Positions 53,266 to 62,044 of a stretch of DNA of 64,000 bases are shown one piece after another. Source of the stretch: Geodermatophilus sabuli. Its GTDB lineage: Bacteria; Actinomycetota; Actinomycetes; Mycobacteriales; Geodermatophilaceae. The position numbers and the translations under genes were made by a program. The notes under the pieces were generated by a model. That model was not told where the DNA came from. It worked only from the letters and a program-made list of their open reading frames with translations, and made no database searches. Within the stretch, counting starts at the first letter, position 1; each line of letters begins with the position of its first letter. The stretch spans positions 248,001-312,000 of the forward strand of contig NZ_JAAGWF010000009.1 of the NCBI RefSeq assembly GCF_010686765.1. Direction: 5' to 3'.

Positions 53266-53565
53266 TCATCCGGTGAGCACCGGCCAGAACAGCCACAGCT
53301 CGAAGGCCGCCGGTGGCGCCAGGCCGGCGAACAGCCACGGGCTGCGCACCGGCCGGGCCACGCCCCACCGCAGGGCGGCGACGAGGGCGACGCTGCACGT
53401 GACGGCGACGAGCAGCCAGACCACGACCGCGGCCACGTCGACGACGACGAGCTGGGCGAACAACAGCTGGACGGCGCACAGCAGCAGCGGGTACACCAGC
53501 GCCGAGGCCACCACCACGCCGACGAGCACCCGGACGAAGCGCTGCTGCGCGGGACCGTCCTGCAT
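53266..53565 (-). CDS. Small membrane protein, 99 residues
   Basis: Three hydrophobic helices ([60 protein letters not shown]). No named family, though gpm-linked small membrane proteins are common in actinobacteria. The start is decided by a TAGCGT box (complement of 53573-53578) 7 nt before the ATG at 53565; the GTG at 53574 overlaps that box and is rejected. Confidence 0.7.
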   Translation of the reverse strand: MQDGPAQQRFVRVLVGVVVASALVYPLLLCAVQLLFAQLVVVDVAAVVVWLLVAVTCSVALVAALRWGVARPVRSPWLFAGLAPPAAFELWLFWPVLTG

Positions 53566-53663
53566 CGGCGTCACGCTAATCGTCGTGGGCAGCCGATCGC
53601 CGGGCCCGCCGCCTCAACGCGGCCGCCAGCACACCGGTGGTGTGGTGGGCCGACACCCGCGGC

Positions 53664-55808
53664 TCACGGTGCAGCCGCCTCGATGGCCGCGACGACGGCC
53701 TCCGGGGTGAGCGGCAGATCACGGACCCGGACACCCACCGCGGCGGCCACCGCATTAGCGAGGGCGGCGGCAGTGGGTCCCTGGGCGGCCTCGCCGGCCC
53801 CGACGGACGGTCGATCGGGACGGTCGATGACGTGCACCGAGACCGGCGGGACCTCGCTGAACCGCAGGATCGGGTAGCTCTCCCAGTCGTCGCTGGTCAC
53901 CCTGCTGCGGTCGAACCGCACCCGTTCCTTGAGCGTCCAGCTGGTGGCCTGGACCGCGCCGCCCTCGATCTGCATGCGCACGCCGTCGGGGTTGACCACC
54001 CGACCGACGTCGACGGCGAGCGTGAGGCGTCGCACCCGGATGTCGGTGCGGGCCTCGACCTCGGCGACCACCGCGCAGTACGCCCCGCGGTCCTTGTACC
54101 GGGCCAGGCCGATTCCGCGGGCCACCCCGTCAGGGCTGGGATCCCCCCAGTCGGCGGCCTCCGCCGCGGTGGTGAGCACCGCCCGGGCACGCTCGTCGGG
54201 GAGGTGCCGGAGGCGGTGCTCCAGCGGATCCGCGCCGACGGCCGCCGCGAGCTCGTCCATGAACGACTCGATGGCGAAGACGTTGTGATGGGCGCCCAGT
54301 GCCCTCAGTGCCGATGACCGGATGGGCGAGTCCAGCAGCCGGTGACCGGTGATCCGGCGTCCGGGGAGGTCGTAGACCGGGACGGCGTTGCGCACCGTCC
54401 CCCCGCCCGTGCGGGTCGGGGGGTCCGCCGCCGCGGGCAGGGGCGGCGCGCCGGCGAGGTGGGCTCCCGCGAGCAACCCCGGCACGCCCGCGTAGCCGGG
54501 CCGGGAGTTGTGGCCCTGACTCCAGACGTCGAAGGACCAGGAGACGACGGAACCCGACGCACCCAGGCCCGCCTCGACGTCGACCACCATCGCCGGACCG
54601 AACGGCGCCCAAGCGAGCTCGTCGCGTCGGCTCCACTGCACCTGCACCGGCCGGCCCGGCGTGCCCCTGGCCAGCAGGACCGCGTCGAAGGCAGCGTCGT
54701 CCGCCGCGTTGTGCCCGTAGCACCCGGCGTTCTCGACGTGCTGCACGGTCACCGTGGTCGACGGCAGGTCCAGCGCCCGGGCCACCGCGTCGCGCAAGCG
54801 GTGGACCCCCTGGGTGTGGCTCCAGATCGACACCGAGCCGTCGGGCTCCCACCGCGCTACCCCGCAGCTCGGTGCGATGGAGGCGTGCGCCAGGAAGGGG
54901 CGGGTGTAGCGCGCCCGGAGCGTGCGGACGGCCGGCATCCGGGGTCCCTCGTCCGCGACCACGGGGATCGCCTCGTGCGGTCCCCCGGTCAGGAAGGTCG
55001 CGAGGTCGTCCTCGTCCGGCAGCCGGTCGTGCTCGGCCCAGGTGGCAGCGCGCCGGAGCCGCTCCGCGGCCGACACGACGACGGCCTCGTCGGCACCGAC
55101 GACGCCGAGGAACGAGCCGTCCCGGACCACGTCGACGGCGACGCTGCCGACGACCTCGGCGTCCACCGTGATCAGCCGGGCCCCCGGGGACGGCGGGCGG
55201 ACGACCCGGCCGAACAACTGTCCCGGGAGACGCAGGTCGGCGATGTAGCGAGCGGCTCCGCTGACCTTGTCCGGCAGATCCAGGCGGGCGGCACTGCTGC
55301 CCACCAGCCGGTAGGTGCGCGGGTCCTTGGGCGTCACGTCGGCTCGGGCCGGGGTCCGCAGGTCGACGGCGGCGGCCAGAGCCCCGAAGGTGGTGCACCG
55401 GTCGCCGGCAACGGTGCAGAGGTGGCCGTCGACGACCGTCACCTCCTCCGGGAGGACGAGCCAGCGACGGGCTGCGGCTGCGACGAACAGCGCCCGGACG
55501 TTCGCACACACGACCCGGAGCGCCGAGCCAGCATCGGCCACGGACGTGCTGCCGGCCGTCAGTCCCTCGTCCGGCCCGGTGCCGGTGTTCGCCGGCAGCA
55601 TGCGCAGCTGCGACACCGGGACGTCGAGCTCCTCGGCCGCCACCTGGGCGAGCGCCGTCACGATGCCCTGGCCCAGCTCCACCTTGCCCACGCGGATCTC
55701 GATCGCCCCGTCGTCGCCCACCCCCACCCACGTCGCGAGCGAGGGGTTCACGACGACGTCCCGCGGGAGTGCGGCACCGGCGACCACCGGACCGCCGTGG
55801 ACGCTCAC
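53664..55808 (-). CDS. Molybdenum hydroxylase large subunit (xanthine dehydrogenase / isoquinoline oxidoreductase family)
   Basis: 714-residue molybdopterin subunit. The N-terminal part (RVGKVELGQGIVTALAQVAAEELD; NTGTGPDEGLTAGSTSVADAG) and mid part (HVENAGCYGHNAADDAAFDAVLLAR) match the two-subunit, cytochrome- or quinone-linked group, with the active-site Glu in SVGAGEAAQGPTAAALANAV. It should hydroxylate a carbon next to a ring nitrogen or an aldehyde, with water as oxygen source. No FAD subunit gene is adjacent. The GTG overlaps the 2Fe-2S subunit stop as GTGA. Substrate unknown. Confidence 0.9.
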   Translation of the reverse strand: MSVHGGPVVAGAALPRDVVVNPSLATWVGVGDDGAIEIRVGKVELGQGIVTALAQVAAEELDVPVSQLRMLPANTGTGPDEGLTAGSTSVADAGSALRVVCANVRALFVAAAARRWLVLPEEVTVVDGHLCTVAGDRCTTFGALAAAVDLRTPARADVTPKDPRTYRLVGSSAARLDLPDKVSGAARYIADLRLPGQLFGRVVRPPSPGARLITVDAEVVGSVAVDVVRDGSFLGVVGADEAVVVSAAERLRRAATWAEHDRLPDEDDLATFLTGGPHEAIPVVADEGPRMPAVRTLRARYTRPFLAHASIAPSCGVARWEPDGSVSIWSHTQGVHRLRDAVARALDLPSTTVTVQHVENAGCYGHNAADDAAFDAVLLARGTPGRPVQVQWSRRDELAWAPFGPAMVVDVEAGLGASGSVVSWSFDVWSQGHNSRPGYAGVPGLLAGAHLAGAPPLPAAADPPTRTGGGTVRNAVPVYDLPGRRITGHRLLDSPIRSSALRALGAHHNVFAIESFMDELAAAVGADPLEHRLRHLPDERARAVLTTAAEAADWGDPSPDGVARGIGLARYKDRGAYCAVVAEVEARTDIRVRRLTLAVDVGRVVNPDGVRMQIEGGAVQATSWTLKERVRFDRSRVTSDDWESYPILRFSEVPPVSVHVIDRPDRPSVGAGEAAQGPTAAALANAVAAAVGVRVRDLPLTPEAVVAAIEAAAP

Positions 55809-56278
55809 GGTTCGCGGCGTGCGGCCGCCACGACGGCCGCGACGATCCGGCGCTGCGCCCCGCATCGGCACAGGTTGCGGTCGAGCGCCGCGGCCACGGT
55901 GGCGGCGTCCGGAGACGGCTGCTCGTCCAGGAGGGCCGCGGCGCGGACGACGATCCCGGAGATGCAGAAGCCGCACTGCGCCGCCTGGCCGTCCAGGATG
56001 GCCTGCTGCACGCGGTGCAGCGCACCGTCCGCGGACAGGCCCTCCACGGTGCGCACCGTGCGACCCTGCGCGGCCCGGAGAGGGGTGTCGCAGGACGGCA
56101 CGACTGCGCCGTCCAACTGCACGAAGCAGGCACCGCACAGGCCCATCCCGCACCCGAACCGACTGCCCATCAGGCCGAGCTGGTTGCGCAGGACCGACAG
56201 CAGCGGGGTGGCCGGGTCCGCGGTCACCTCGACGACCCCACCGTTCACCGTGAGCCTGACCCGCTCGGTCACCGGCAC
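55805..56278 (-). CDS. (2Fe-2S)-binding subunit of molybdenum hydroxylase
   Basis: 157 residues. The N-terminal plant-type ferredoxin cluster uses Cys43, Cys48, Cys51 and Cys63 (FGCGMGLCGACFV; PSCDTP); the C-terminal four-helix cluster uses Cys102, Cys105, Cys137 and Cys139 (QCGFCISGIV; NLCRCGAQRRI). Transfers electrons out of the molybdenum centre. GTG start with GAGAG upstream; immediately followed by the large subunit, so the pair forms one enzyme. Confidence 0.95.
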   Translation of the reverse strand: MPVTERVRLTVNGGVVEVTADPATPLLSVLRNQLGLMGSRFGCGMGLCGACFVQLDGAVVPSCDTPLRAAQGRTVRTVEGLSADGALHRVQQAILDGQAAQCGFCISGIVVRAAALLDEQPSPDAATVAAALDRNLCRCGAQRRIVAAVVAAARREP

Positions 56279-56306
56279 CTCTCGCCTCGCCCGCTCTGCA
56301 CCACGG

Positions 56307-58046
56307 TCAGCGGTAACCGGTGTAGGGACCGCCTCCGGAGATGTAGGTCCCGAGGAGGTTCCCGGACGTCACCGGGACGAGCAGTTCCGAGGGGTGCTCC
56401 TCGTTGTGGAACACCGTCACCCGCGACGGCAGGCGGCGCCGGATGTGGCCGGCCGCGATGGCCTCCAGCGAGTTGGCGCTCGCGTCGTCCGCCCCGGCGA
56501 TCTTGATCTTCAGCCGCGAGCCCGGGCGGAAGAGATTGGCCGTCGGCACGATCGGGATGTCGTAGCGCTCCACCGCCCCGGGGGTGATGGGCAGCCGCTC
56601 GGTGTGCGGGTGGTGGGGCAGCCATGGTGTCCCCGCCGACGGGTCGACGGCGCGGTGGGTCCCGCGCAGCCAGCCGCGGGTCAGGACCCGCTCCTCCCCG
56701 TCGGGGTCGACCTCACGGACGCTGACGAACCAGAACACCTCCTCGTCGGTGGTGGACGCGTGCAGCCGGAGCACCATCGGGCCGATGACCTCGGTCTCCT
56801 CGACGAGCGGGGACGTCGAGAACTCGAGGAACTCCCGTCCCCACGGCGAGTCGCTGTAGGACGAAGACCCCTCGTTGGGGAAGTGCTCGCGCTCCCAGAG
56901 CCGGCCCTTCTCGTGCAGGTAGAACGACGTCCACCTGGTCTCGGGCAGCGGCCATTCGGTCGACTGCTTCCACCGGCCCGTGCCCATCACGAAGACGTTG
57001 ACCGGCGGCTCCTCGTCGAGCCCGACGTCCATGCCCTTGAGCCAGGTGTCGTACCAGCGCAGCGACTCGTACTGCAGCTGGGACAGCGGTCGGTCGAGGT
57101 ACGGCGTGGGCCCGACGATCATCCGCCGCGGCACGTGGGACAGCGCCGCCCAGGTCCGGAAGGTCCCCGGCAGGTGCAGGCCGTAGTTCGCCCAGTCGGC
57201 GCCCAGGTACACCGGGACCTGGATCTTCTCGTAGTCGAACGAGCGCCGCCGCCAGAAGTCGGTGTCCCGGTCGTTGAGCATGACGTCGAGGACGAACCGG
57301 TGCGTGGGTCGGTGCGGGTCGGCCAGCACCGCCGCGAGCTCGGGGTCCTGGGCGATGTCGGGATCGGCCCGCAGCCGGTCCAGCCGCTCCTCGAGCTCCT
57401 CCTCCGACAGGCCGCTGACCACCTCGCTCTCGTACCGGGTGTTCCGCAGCGAGGACCGGCCCCAGTACAGCGGCCAGTCCTTGCTGAAGATGCCCCCCTG
57501 GTAGAAGACGTCGCGGTACTGGTCGGAACTGGCCCACGGGGCGAACAGGCACTTCAGGTGCGGCGGCTGGGTGGCGGCGACGAAGTACTGGATCCGCGCG
57601 AAGTAGGAGACGCCGAACATCCCCACCCCGCCGTCGCACCAGTCCTGCTCGGCGATCCACTCGATGACGTCGTGACCGTCCCTGGCCTCCTGCTCGGAGA
57701 GGTACTGGTAGACGCCCTCGGACTCGCCGGTCCCCCGGATGTTGACGAGGACGTAGGCGTACCCCCGGCGGGCGTAGAAGTTCGGGTCGCCGGCCTCGAT
57801 CCAGCCGTTGCCGCTCTCCTGTCCCGGACCGAAGTGACCCACCGCCGAGATGGCCGACGGGGTGATGGGGGCGGTCTGGGCGGCCGAGGCGTAGGGGTGG
57901 TACCCCAGGACGGCCGGGAAGGCACCCGGCGCGGACGGCCGCCAGACCTGCGCGGCGAGCCGCACGCCGTCCGGCATGGCGATCTGGATCCGCTCGTAGG
58001 TCACGTCGTGCTGGCGGGGCGAGGTCTGCCATCTGGTGCTGAACAT
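56307..58046 (-). CDS. CocE/NonD family hydrolase
   Basis: 579-residue alpha/beta hydrolase related to X-Pro dipeptidyl-peptidases and cocaine esterase. N-terminal catalytic domain with GYHPYASAAQ and NIRGTGESEGVYQ; nucleophile Ser in GGVGMFGVSYFARIQYF, where the last elbow glycine is Phe, seen in the GVSYxA subgroup. The C-terminal jelly-roll domain begins near residue 380 (RWTSFYLHEKGRLW; PMVLRLHASTTDEEVFWFV). Likely an acylase or esterase in the catabolic cluster; no signal peptide, so cytoplasmic. Confidence 0.9.
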   Translation of the reverse strand: MFSTRWQTSPRQHDVTYERIQIAMPDGVRLAAQVWRPSAPGAFPAVLGYHPYASAAQTAPITPSAISAVGHFGPGQESGNGWIEAGDPNFYARRGYAYVLVNIRGTGESEGVYQYLSEQEARDGHDVIEWIAEQDWCDGGVGMFGVSYFARIQYFVAATQPPHLKCLFAPWASSDQYRDVFYQGGIFSKDWPLYWGRSSLRNTRYESEVVSGLSEEELEERLDRLRADPDIAQDPELAAVLADPHRPTHRFVLDVMLNDRDTDFWRRRSFDYEKIQVPVYLGADWANYGLHLPGTFRTWAALSHVPRRMIVGPTPYLDRPLSQLQYESLRWYDTWLKGMDVGLDEEPPVNVFVMGTGRWKQSTEWPLPETRWTSFYLHEKGRLWEREHFPNEGSSSYSDSPWGREFLEFSTSPLVEETEVIGPMVLRLHASTTDEEVFWFVSVREVDPDGEERVLTRGWLRGTHRAVDPSAGTPWLPHHPHTERLPITPGAVERYDIPIVPTANLFRPGSRLKIKIAGADDASANSLEAIAAGHIRRRLPSRVTVFHNEEHPSELLVPVTSGNLLGTYISGGGPYTGYR

Positions 58047-58142
58047 GGGGGCACTCCCGGATGTGCTCGGTGGTCGTACGGCGATCAGCGGCGTCGGGCC
58101 CCGCGCCGCAGCAGCAGCTGCCCGGCGGCCGCGGGCCGGCGG

Positions 58143-58808
58143 TCAGCTGTCGAGGGGCTGCCAGACGAAGCGCGTGTGCCCCGCGTCCCCGCCGGGGAAG
58201 GCGGTCAGCACCGGGAAGGCGTAGAAGCGGCCGCGCTGACCGCCCACCTCGCCGAGGTTGGTGAGGTTCTCGGTGATCAGCACGTCGTTGCCCAGCAGCG
58301 TGCGGTGGACGGGGTACTGGAAGTTCGCGTTGTCCTCGCGCCGGTCGATGGGCTGGTCGGGGCTGAACATGTCGACGCCGACCATCGTCAGACGACGCTC
58401 GACCGCCCAGTCGGCGACGTCCTGGTGCAACCACGGGTGGTCCTCGTACGCCTCCGCGTCGGCGAAGTGCTCGTCCCACCCGGTGTGCAGCAGCAGTGCC
58501 TCGCCCGGTTCCGCGGCGGGCCCCCCGTCGAGCACGTCCTGCAGCGTGATGACCTCCCCCGGTCCGCGCGACACCGAGGAGACGACGGCGGTGCCCCAGA
58601 AGCGCTCGAGGGGCAGGTCGGCCATGCGCCGGCCGCCGTCGATCGCGTGGACCGGGGCGTCGATGTGGGTCCCGACGTGCGAACCGACGTGCAGCACGTG
58701 GGCGCGCAGCCTGGACCCGAGGACCTCGATCTCCACGTCGGGCTGCAGCGGATACCGCGTCATGCCCGCGCTGATCGCGTGCGAGAGATCGATCAACTTG
58801 CCGTCCAA
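58143..58808 (-). CDS. Cyclase/kynurenine-formamidase family hydrolase
   Basis: 221 residues. The metal-binding motif HVLHVGSHVGTHIDAPVHA (HxGTHxDxPxH) is the signature of this family of manganese/zinc amide and lactone hydrolases; DLSHAISAGMTRYPLQP opens the fold. I start at the TTG at 58808 because GGAGG lies 7 nt upstream and the sequence begins right at the family N-terminus; an ATG at 58886 gives a 26-residue low-complexity extension with a poor ribosome site. It could open a cyclic amide or imide formed by the hydroxylase. Confidence 0.85.
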   Translation of the reverse strand: MDGKLIDLSHAISAGMTRYPLQPDVEIEVLGSRLRAHVLHVGSHVGTHIDAPVHAIDGGRRMADLPLERFWGTAVVSSVSRGPGEVITLQDVLDGGPAAEPGEALLLHTGWDEHFADAEAYEDHPWLHQDVADWAVERRLTMVGVDMFSPDQPIDRREDNANFQYPVHRTLLGNDVLITENLTNLGEVGGQRGRFYAFPVLTAFPGGDAGHTRFVWQPLDS

Positions 58809-58958
58809 GCCAGCACCTCCGACCCAGCGGGGCCCGTTCGCGGCCCCCTCGGACGGAGACTCGCGCGCCGCCCGGCCGGAGGACATCCGCGCGTCTCACT
58901 TCCCGGGACGCTGTTGCACCGAGCAACCGGAGACGGCCGGTCAGCGGCGGGGGGTCCG

Positions 58959-59831
58959 TCAGGCGGCGCCGACCACGGGCGCGAAGTACCCGGAGAGCGG
59001 GACACGCCCCCCACCCATCCGCTCCCGGAGCTCCGCGACGAGCTCCAGGCCGGTGCGGACGTCCTCGGCGGAGGGGCGCGGCGTCGAGCGCAGGGAGCGT
59101 TCCGACTCGTAGAGCGCCCGTGCCTCCTCCGCGCCGCAGGCCCGTGCCTCCATGAGCAGCTCGGTGGCCCGGTCCGCGTGCGCCGGGTCGTGCGCCCAGG
59201 CGACCGCGCGGTCGACCGCCCGGCAGTAGGCGGCCAGCTCGGCGCGACGGTCCACCGCGGCCGCCGCGGACGTCGCCACGACCAGGTTGGGGTAGCCCGG
59301 GAACGAGTCGGCCGCCCGGGCGATGACCGACAGGCCCTCCGCCAGCGCGCGAGAGGCCAGGTGTGGGTTGAGCAGTCCCACGTCGGCGGTTCCGCTGCAC
59401 AGCTGCTGGAACCGTGGGGCGGGTCCCCCGACGGGCAGCAGCTGGTACTCGGCACGGGAGATCCCCTGGTCCTCGAGCAGGCTGTAGAGGACGTAGGCGT
59501 AGCCGGAGTCGGCGGCGTCCACGGCCACGCGACCCCCGCGGACGTCGGCCCACGACCCCAGTCCCGCCCGGGCGACGACCATCTGGTCGATCCCCAGGTC
59601 GGCCACGTGGACGATCCGAGCTCCTCCCCGCCCCGCAGCAGCGAGGCCGATGACGTTGTCCGCAGCGGTCTGGGCCACGTCGACGTCCCCGCTGGTCAGC
59701 TGCTGCATCTGCGCCCGGGAGCTCGTGGTGCTCTCGAAGGACACCTCCAGTCCCTCGTCCGCGAAGAACCCCTCGGCCGCGGCGGCCACCAACGGCGTCT
59801 GCAGGGCGAACACGCTCGTCCGGAGGTGCAC
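58959..59831 (-). CDS. NMT1/THI5-like substrate-binding protein lacking a signal peptide
   Basis: 290 residues with the SsuA/ThiY binding fold: ALQTPLVAAAAEGFFADEGLEVSF, QLTSGDVDVAQTAADNVIGLAAAG, GGRVAVDAADSGYAYVLY and a C-terminal VVGAA. The N-terminus MHLRTSVFALQ starts directly in the fold; no Sec, Tat or lipobox is visible, and no permease or ATPase gene is next to it. It may be a cytoplasmic ligand sensor or enzyme-like protein rather than a transporter component. The GTG start is 17 bp from the iclR stop. Confidence 0.85.
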   Translation of the reverse strand: MHLRTSVFALQTPLVAAAAEGFFADEGLEVSFESTTSSRAQMQQLTSGDVDVAQTAADNVIGLAAAGRGGARIVHVADLGIDQMVVARAGLGSWADVRGGRVAVDAADSGYAYVLYSLLEDQGISRAEYQLLPVGGPAPRFQQLCSGTADVGLLNPHLASRALAEGLSVIARAADSFPGYPNLVVATSAAAAVDRRAELAAYCRAVDRAVAWAHDPAHADRATELLMEARACGAEEARALYESERSLRSTPRPSAEDVRTGLELVAELRERMGGGRVPLSGYFAPVVGAA

Positions 59832-59847
59832 GGTCGGCTACCGCCCC

Positions 59848-60651
59848 TCAGAGCGAGACGACGAGCGCGTTGCGCTCGGTCGACCGGCGCCGGAAGGTCG
59901 CGACCATGCCGGACTCGATGCGGGCGGCCGTCTGCCGGGCCGCCTCGGTGATGCGAGCCCGGTCGCGGTGCATCGACCGGCTGTCGCCGACGATCGAGAT
60001 GGCCGCGTGCACGTCACCGTCCGGGTCCTGCAGGGGCACGGCCAGCGCCGTGACGCCCGGCACGTACTGACCGACCAGGAAGGCGGCCGCCTCGCGGCGG
60101 ACGACGTCGAGCTCGGCGCGGAGGCGGGCCTCCGTGGTGAGCGTGCGCTCGGTGTAGGTCTGCAGGCCCTCGGCCAGCACCTCGGCGAGGAGCGTGTCGG
60201 CCCCGTAGGCCAGGAAGACCAGGCCGATGGCGGTGGCGTGCAGGGGCCCGCGGTGTCCCACGCGGGTCCGGATGCCCTGGGCCTGGGCGTGGGCGCCGTG
60301 CGCGGCCTCGAGGTAGAGCACCTGGTGGTCCCGGAGGACGGCGAGGTGGGCGCGGTAACCGGTGCGGTCGGCGAGGGCCTCGACCTCGCTCCCGCAGCGG
60401 TCCCCCAGCCTGCGTCGCTCGGGAGCGAGGACGCCCAGCTCGAACAGGGAGACGCTGAGCGTGTAGTGCCCGTTCGGGACCTGCTCCAGCGCCCCGGCAT
60501 CGCGCAGGCTGAGCAGGAGCCGGTGTGCGGTGGCGCGCGGGATCCCGAGGCTGGACTCGCACAGCGAGGCGGTGAGGACGGTGTGTTCCCTGAACAGCTG
60601 GAGGATGCGGAACGCCTTCGCGATCGTGCTCGAGGACGCTGTCGCCATCAT
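59848..60651 (-). CDS. IclR family transcriptional regulator
   Basis: 267 residues. N-terminal winged helix: IAKAFRILQLFREHTVLTAS, ESSLGIPRATAHRLLLSLRDAG; C-terminal effector domain: YRAHLAVLRDHQVLYLEAA, GHRGPLHATAIGLVFLAYG, VPGVTALAVPLQDPDGDVHAAISIVG. Two adjacent ATG codons (60651 and 60648) follow GGGAG; the second has better spacing. Central in the catabolic cluster and a likely regulator of it. Ligand probably the substrate or an intermediate. Confidence 0.93.
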   Translation of the reverse strand: MMATASSSTIAKAFRILQLFREHTVLTASLCESSLGIPRATAHRLLLSLRDAGALEQVPNGHYTLSVSLFELGVLAPERRRLGDRCGSEVEALADRTGYRAHLAVLRDHQVLYLEAAHGAHAQAQGIRTRVGHRGPLHATAIGLVFLAYGADTLLAEVLAEGLQTYTERTLTTEARLRAELDVVRREAAAFLVGQYVPGVTALAVPLQDPDGDVHAAISIVGDSRSMHRDRARITEAARQTAARIESGMVATFRRRSTERNALVVSL

Positions 60652-60700
60652 GCTCCCGGGGTCCTGGCCCGGAGTCGTCCTCCAGGGCACCGGCGGCATG

Positions 60701-61984
60701 TTACGCACGCCACAGTGGCTGGGACGTGCGTTCGGCCACGTGGTGGTCCTTGAGGATGAACAACCCGTGGTTCTTGTCGCTGATGTAGACGTAACCGCGG
60801 GCGTCGACCAGCACGTCCTCGGTCTGCGTGGCCAGCTGTCGCGGGAGCAGCCCGCGCCGGACCGTGGGTGCCGCCGGGATGAAGTGGTCCCGGACGCGCG
60901 GCAACCGGGGATTGGAGATGTCGAACGTCCACAGTCCGGCGTTCTCGTAGGTGACGTGGACGTGGTCCTCGACCGCGGCCAGCCACGGCAGCCCGTGCGG
61001 CAGGTGGATGTTGTGCGGTCCGAACCGGCCACCGAGCTCGTCGAAGTCCGCGATCCGGAGTTCCGCGGGTGGGACGGGGACCGGGAAGTGCCCCAGGGGC
61101 CGGGGTCGTGTCTCGTCCGACAGGTCCACCGTCACGACCAGGTTCATCGGGTCCTGGCCGCCCTCCATGATGACCTCCGTGCTGACGACGGCCAGACCGC
61201 GCTCCGGGATGGGCAGGACCGAGTGGACGCCGATGATGCTGCCGAAGTCACCGATGTCCAGCCTGCCCACCAGGCGGGGTTCGGACTCGACGGAGAGGTC
61301 CAGGATGACGAAGCCCGCCCGCCCGTAGGGCACGTAGGCACGGTCCCCCAGCACGTACGGCGGGCCGTGCAGGTAGTGCTCGTCGTCCGGGGTCTCACCG
61401 CCGGCGATCCACTGGCCCGGGAAGTGCCACCGCCCCACCTCCCGGGGATCGGCCGGGTCACTGACGTCGAGCGAGACGAAGATGTTGCCCCGGTACCCCG
61501 CCATGTTCGCCGCGAGGTAGGCCCGGTCACCGCCGACGTAGTAGTTGCGGTGGGTGCCCGCGCCACCGGTCCGGAACTGCCCGAGCCGGCGAGGCGCCTC
61601 CGGCTGCGCGAGGTCCCAGAACAGCACCCCCTCGTCGTGCGGCACGCCCCGCTGCCGGCCCCAGAGGGCGACGGCCCGCTCCTCGTCCGGACCCCCGATC
61701 TCCTCCAGGGCGGTCACCAGCAGGCCGTCGGCGACCTGGACCTGGAGGGTCCACGTGTTGGGGGGTCCCTCGACGAAGGCGCGGAACTCCGGTGCCGCGG
61801 GGTCGGTCACGTCCAGCACGCTCCAGCCGTTGTGCCAGATGTGGCCGGTGTACAGCAGCCAGCGGCCGTCGACCGGATGGAGGGCCAGCTTGAACGCCGG
61901 CCGCTCCTCGAGGTCGTGGTACGAGACGAACTCCAGGCCCGGGCTGTTGGTGTAGGCCGGGACGCTCGCCGCCGTCGAGGTCAT
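60701..61984 (-). CDS. LVIVD-repeat beta-propeller protein
   Basis: 427 residues built from repeats such as WSVLDVTDPAAPEFRAFV, IFVSLDVSDPADPREVGRW, FVILDLSVESEPRLVGRL and WTFDISNPRLPRVRDHF, forming a propeller of about seven blades. His-rich spots (GTHRNYYVG; LGGRFGPHNIHLPHG) could bind metal. No signal peptide. Related to selenium-binding/LVIVD proteins of unknown enzyme activity. ATG with AGAGGAG upstream; downstream of the M24 gene. Probably an unrecognised enzyme of the pathway. Confidence 0.85.
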   Translation of the reverse strand: MTSTAASVPAYTNSPGLEFVSYHDLEERPAFKLALHPVDGRWLLYTGHIWHNGWSVLDVTDPAAPEFRAFVEGPPNTWTLQVQVADGLLVTALEEIGGPDEERAVALWGRQRGVPHDEGVLFWDLAQPEAPRRLGQFRTGGAGTHRNYYVGGDRAYLAANMAGYRGNIFVSLDVSDPADPREVGRWHFPGQWIAGGETPDDEHYLHGPPYVLGDRAYVPYGRAGFVILDLSVESEPRLVGRLDIGDFGSIIGVHSVLPIPERGLAVVSTEVIMEGGQDPMNLVVTVDLSDETRPRPLGHFPVPVPPAELRIADFDELGGRFGPHNIHLPHGLPWLAAVEDHVHVTYENAGLWTFDISNPRLPRVRDHFIPAAPTVRRGLLPRQLATQTEDVLVDARGYVYISDKNHGLFILKDHHVAERTSQPLWRA

Positions 61985-62044
61985 CGTCGACTCCTCTGGT
62001 CCGTCCGTGCGAGGAGCGGGGCTCCGCTCCCACCGGGTGTGCAG

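Noticed and set aside
54342-59951. A 1869-codon open frame on the plus strand across the catabolic cluster
   Set aside because: It is antisense to six minus-strand genes with clear domains; its translation is Arg/Gly/Pro-rich without any motif, as expected from third-position GC bias.
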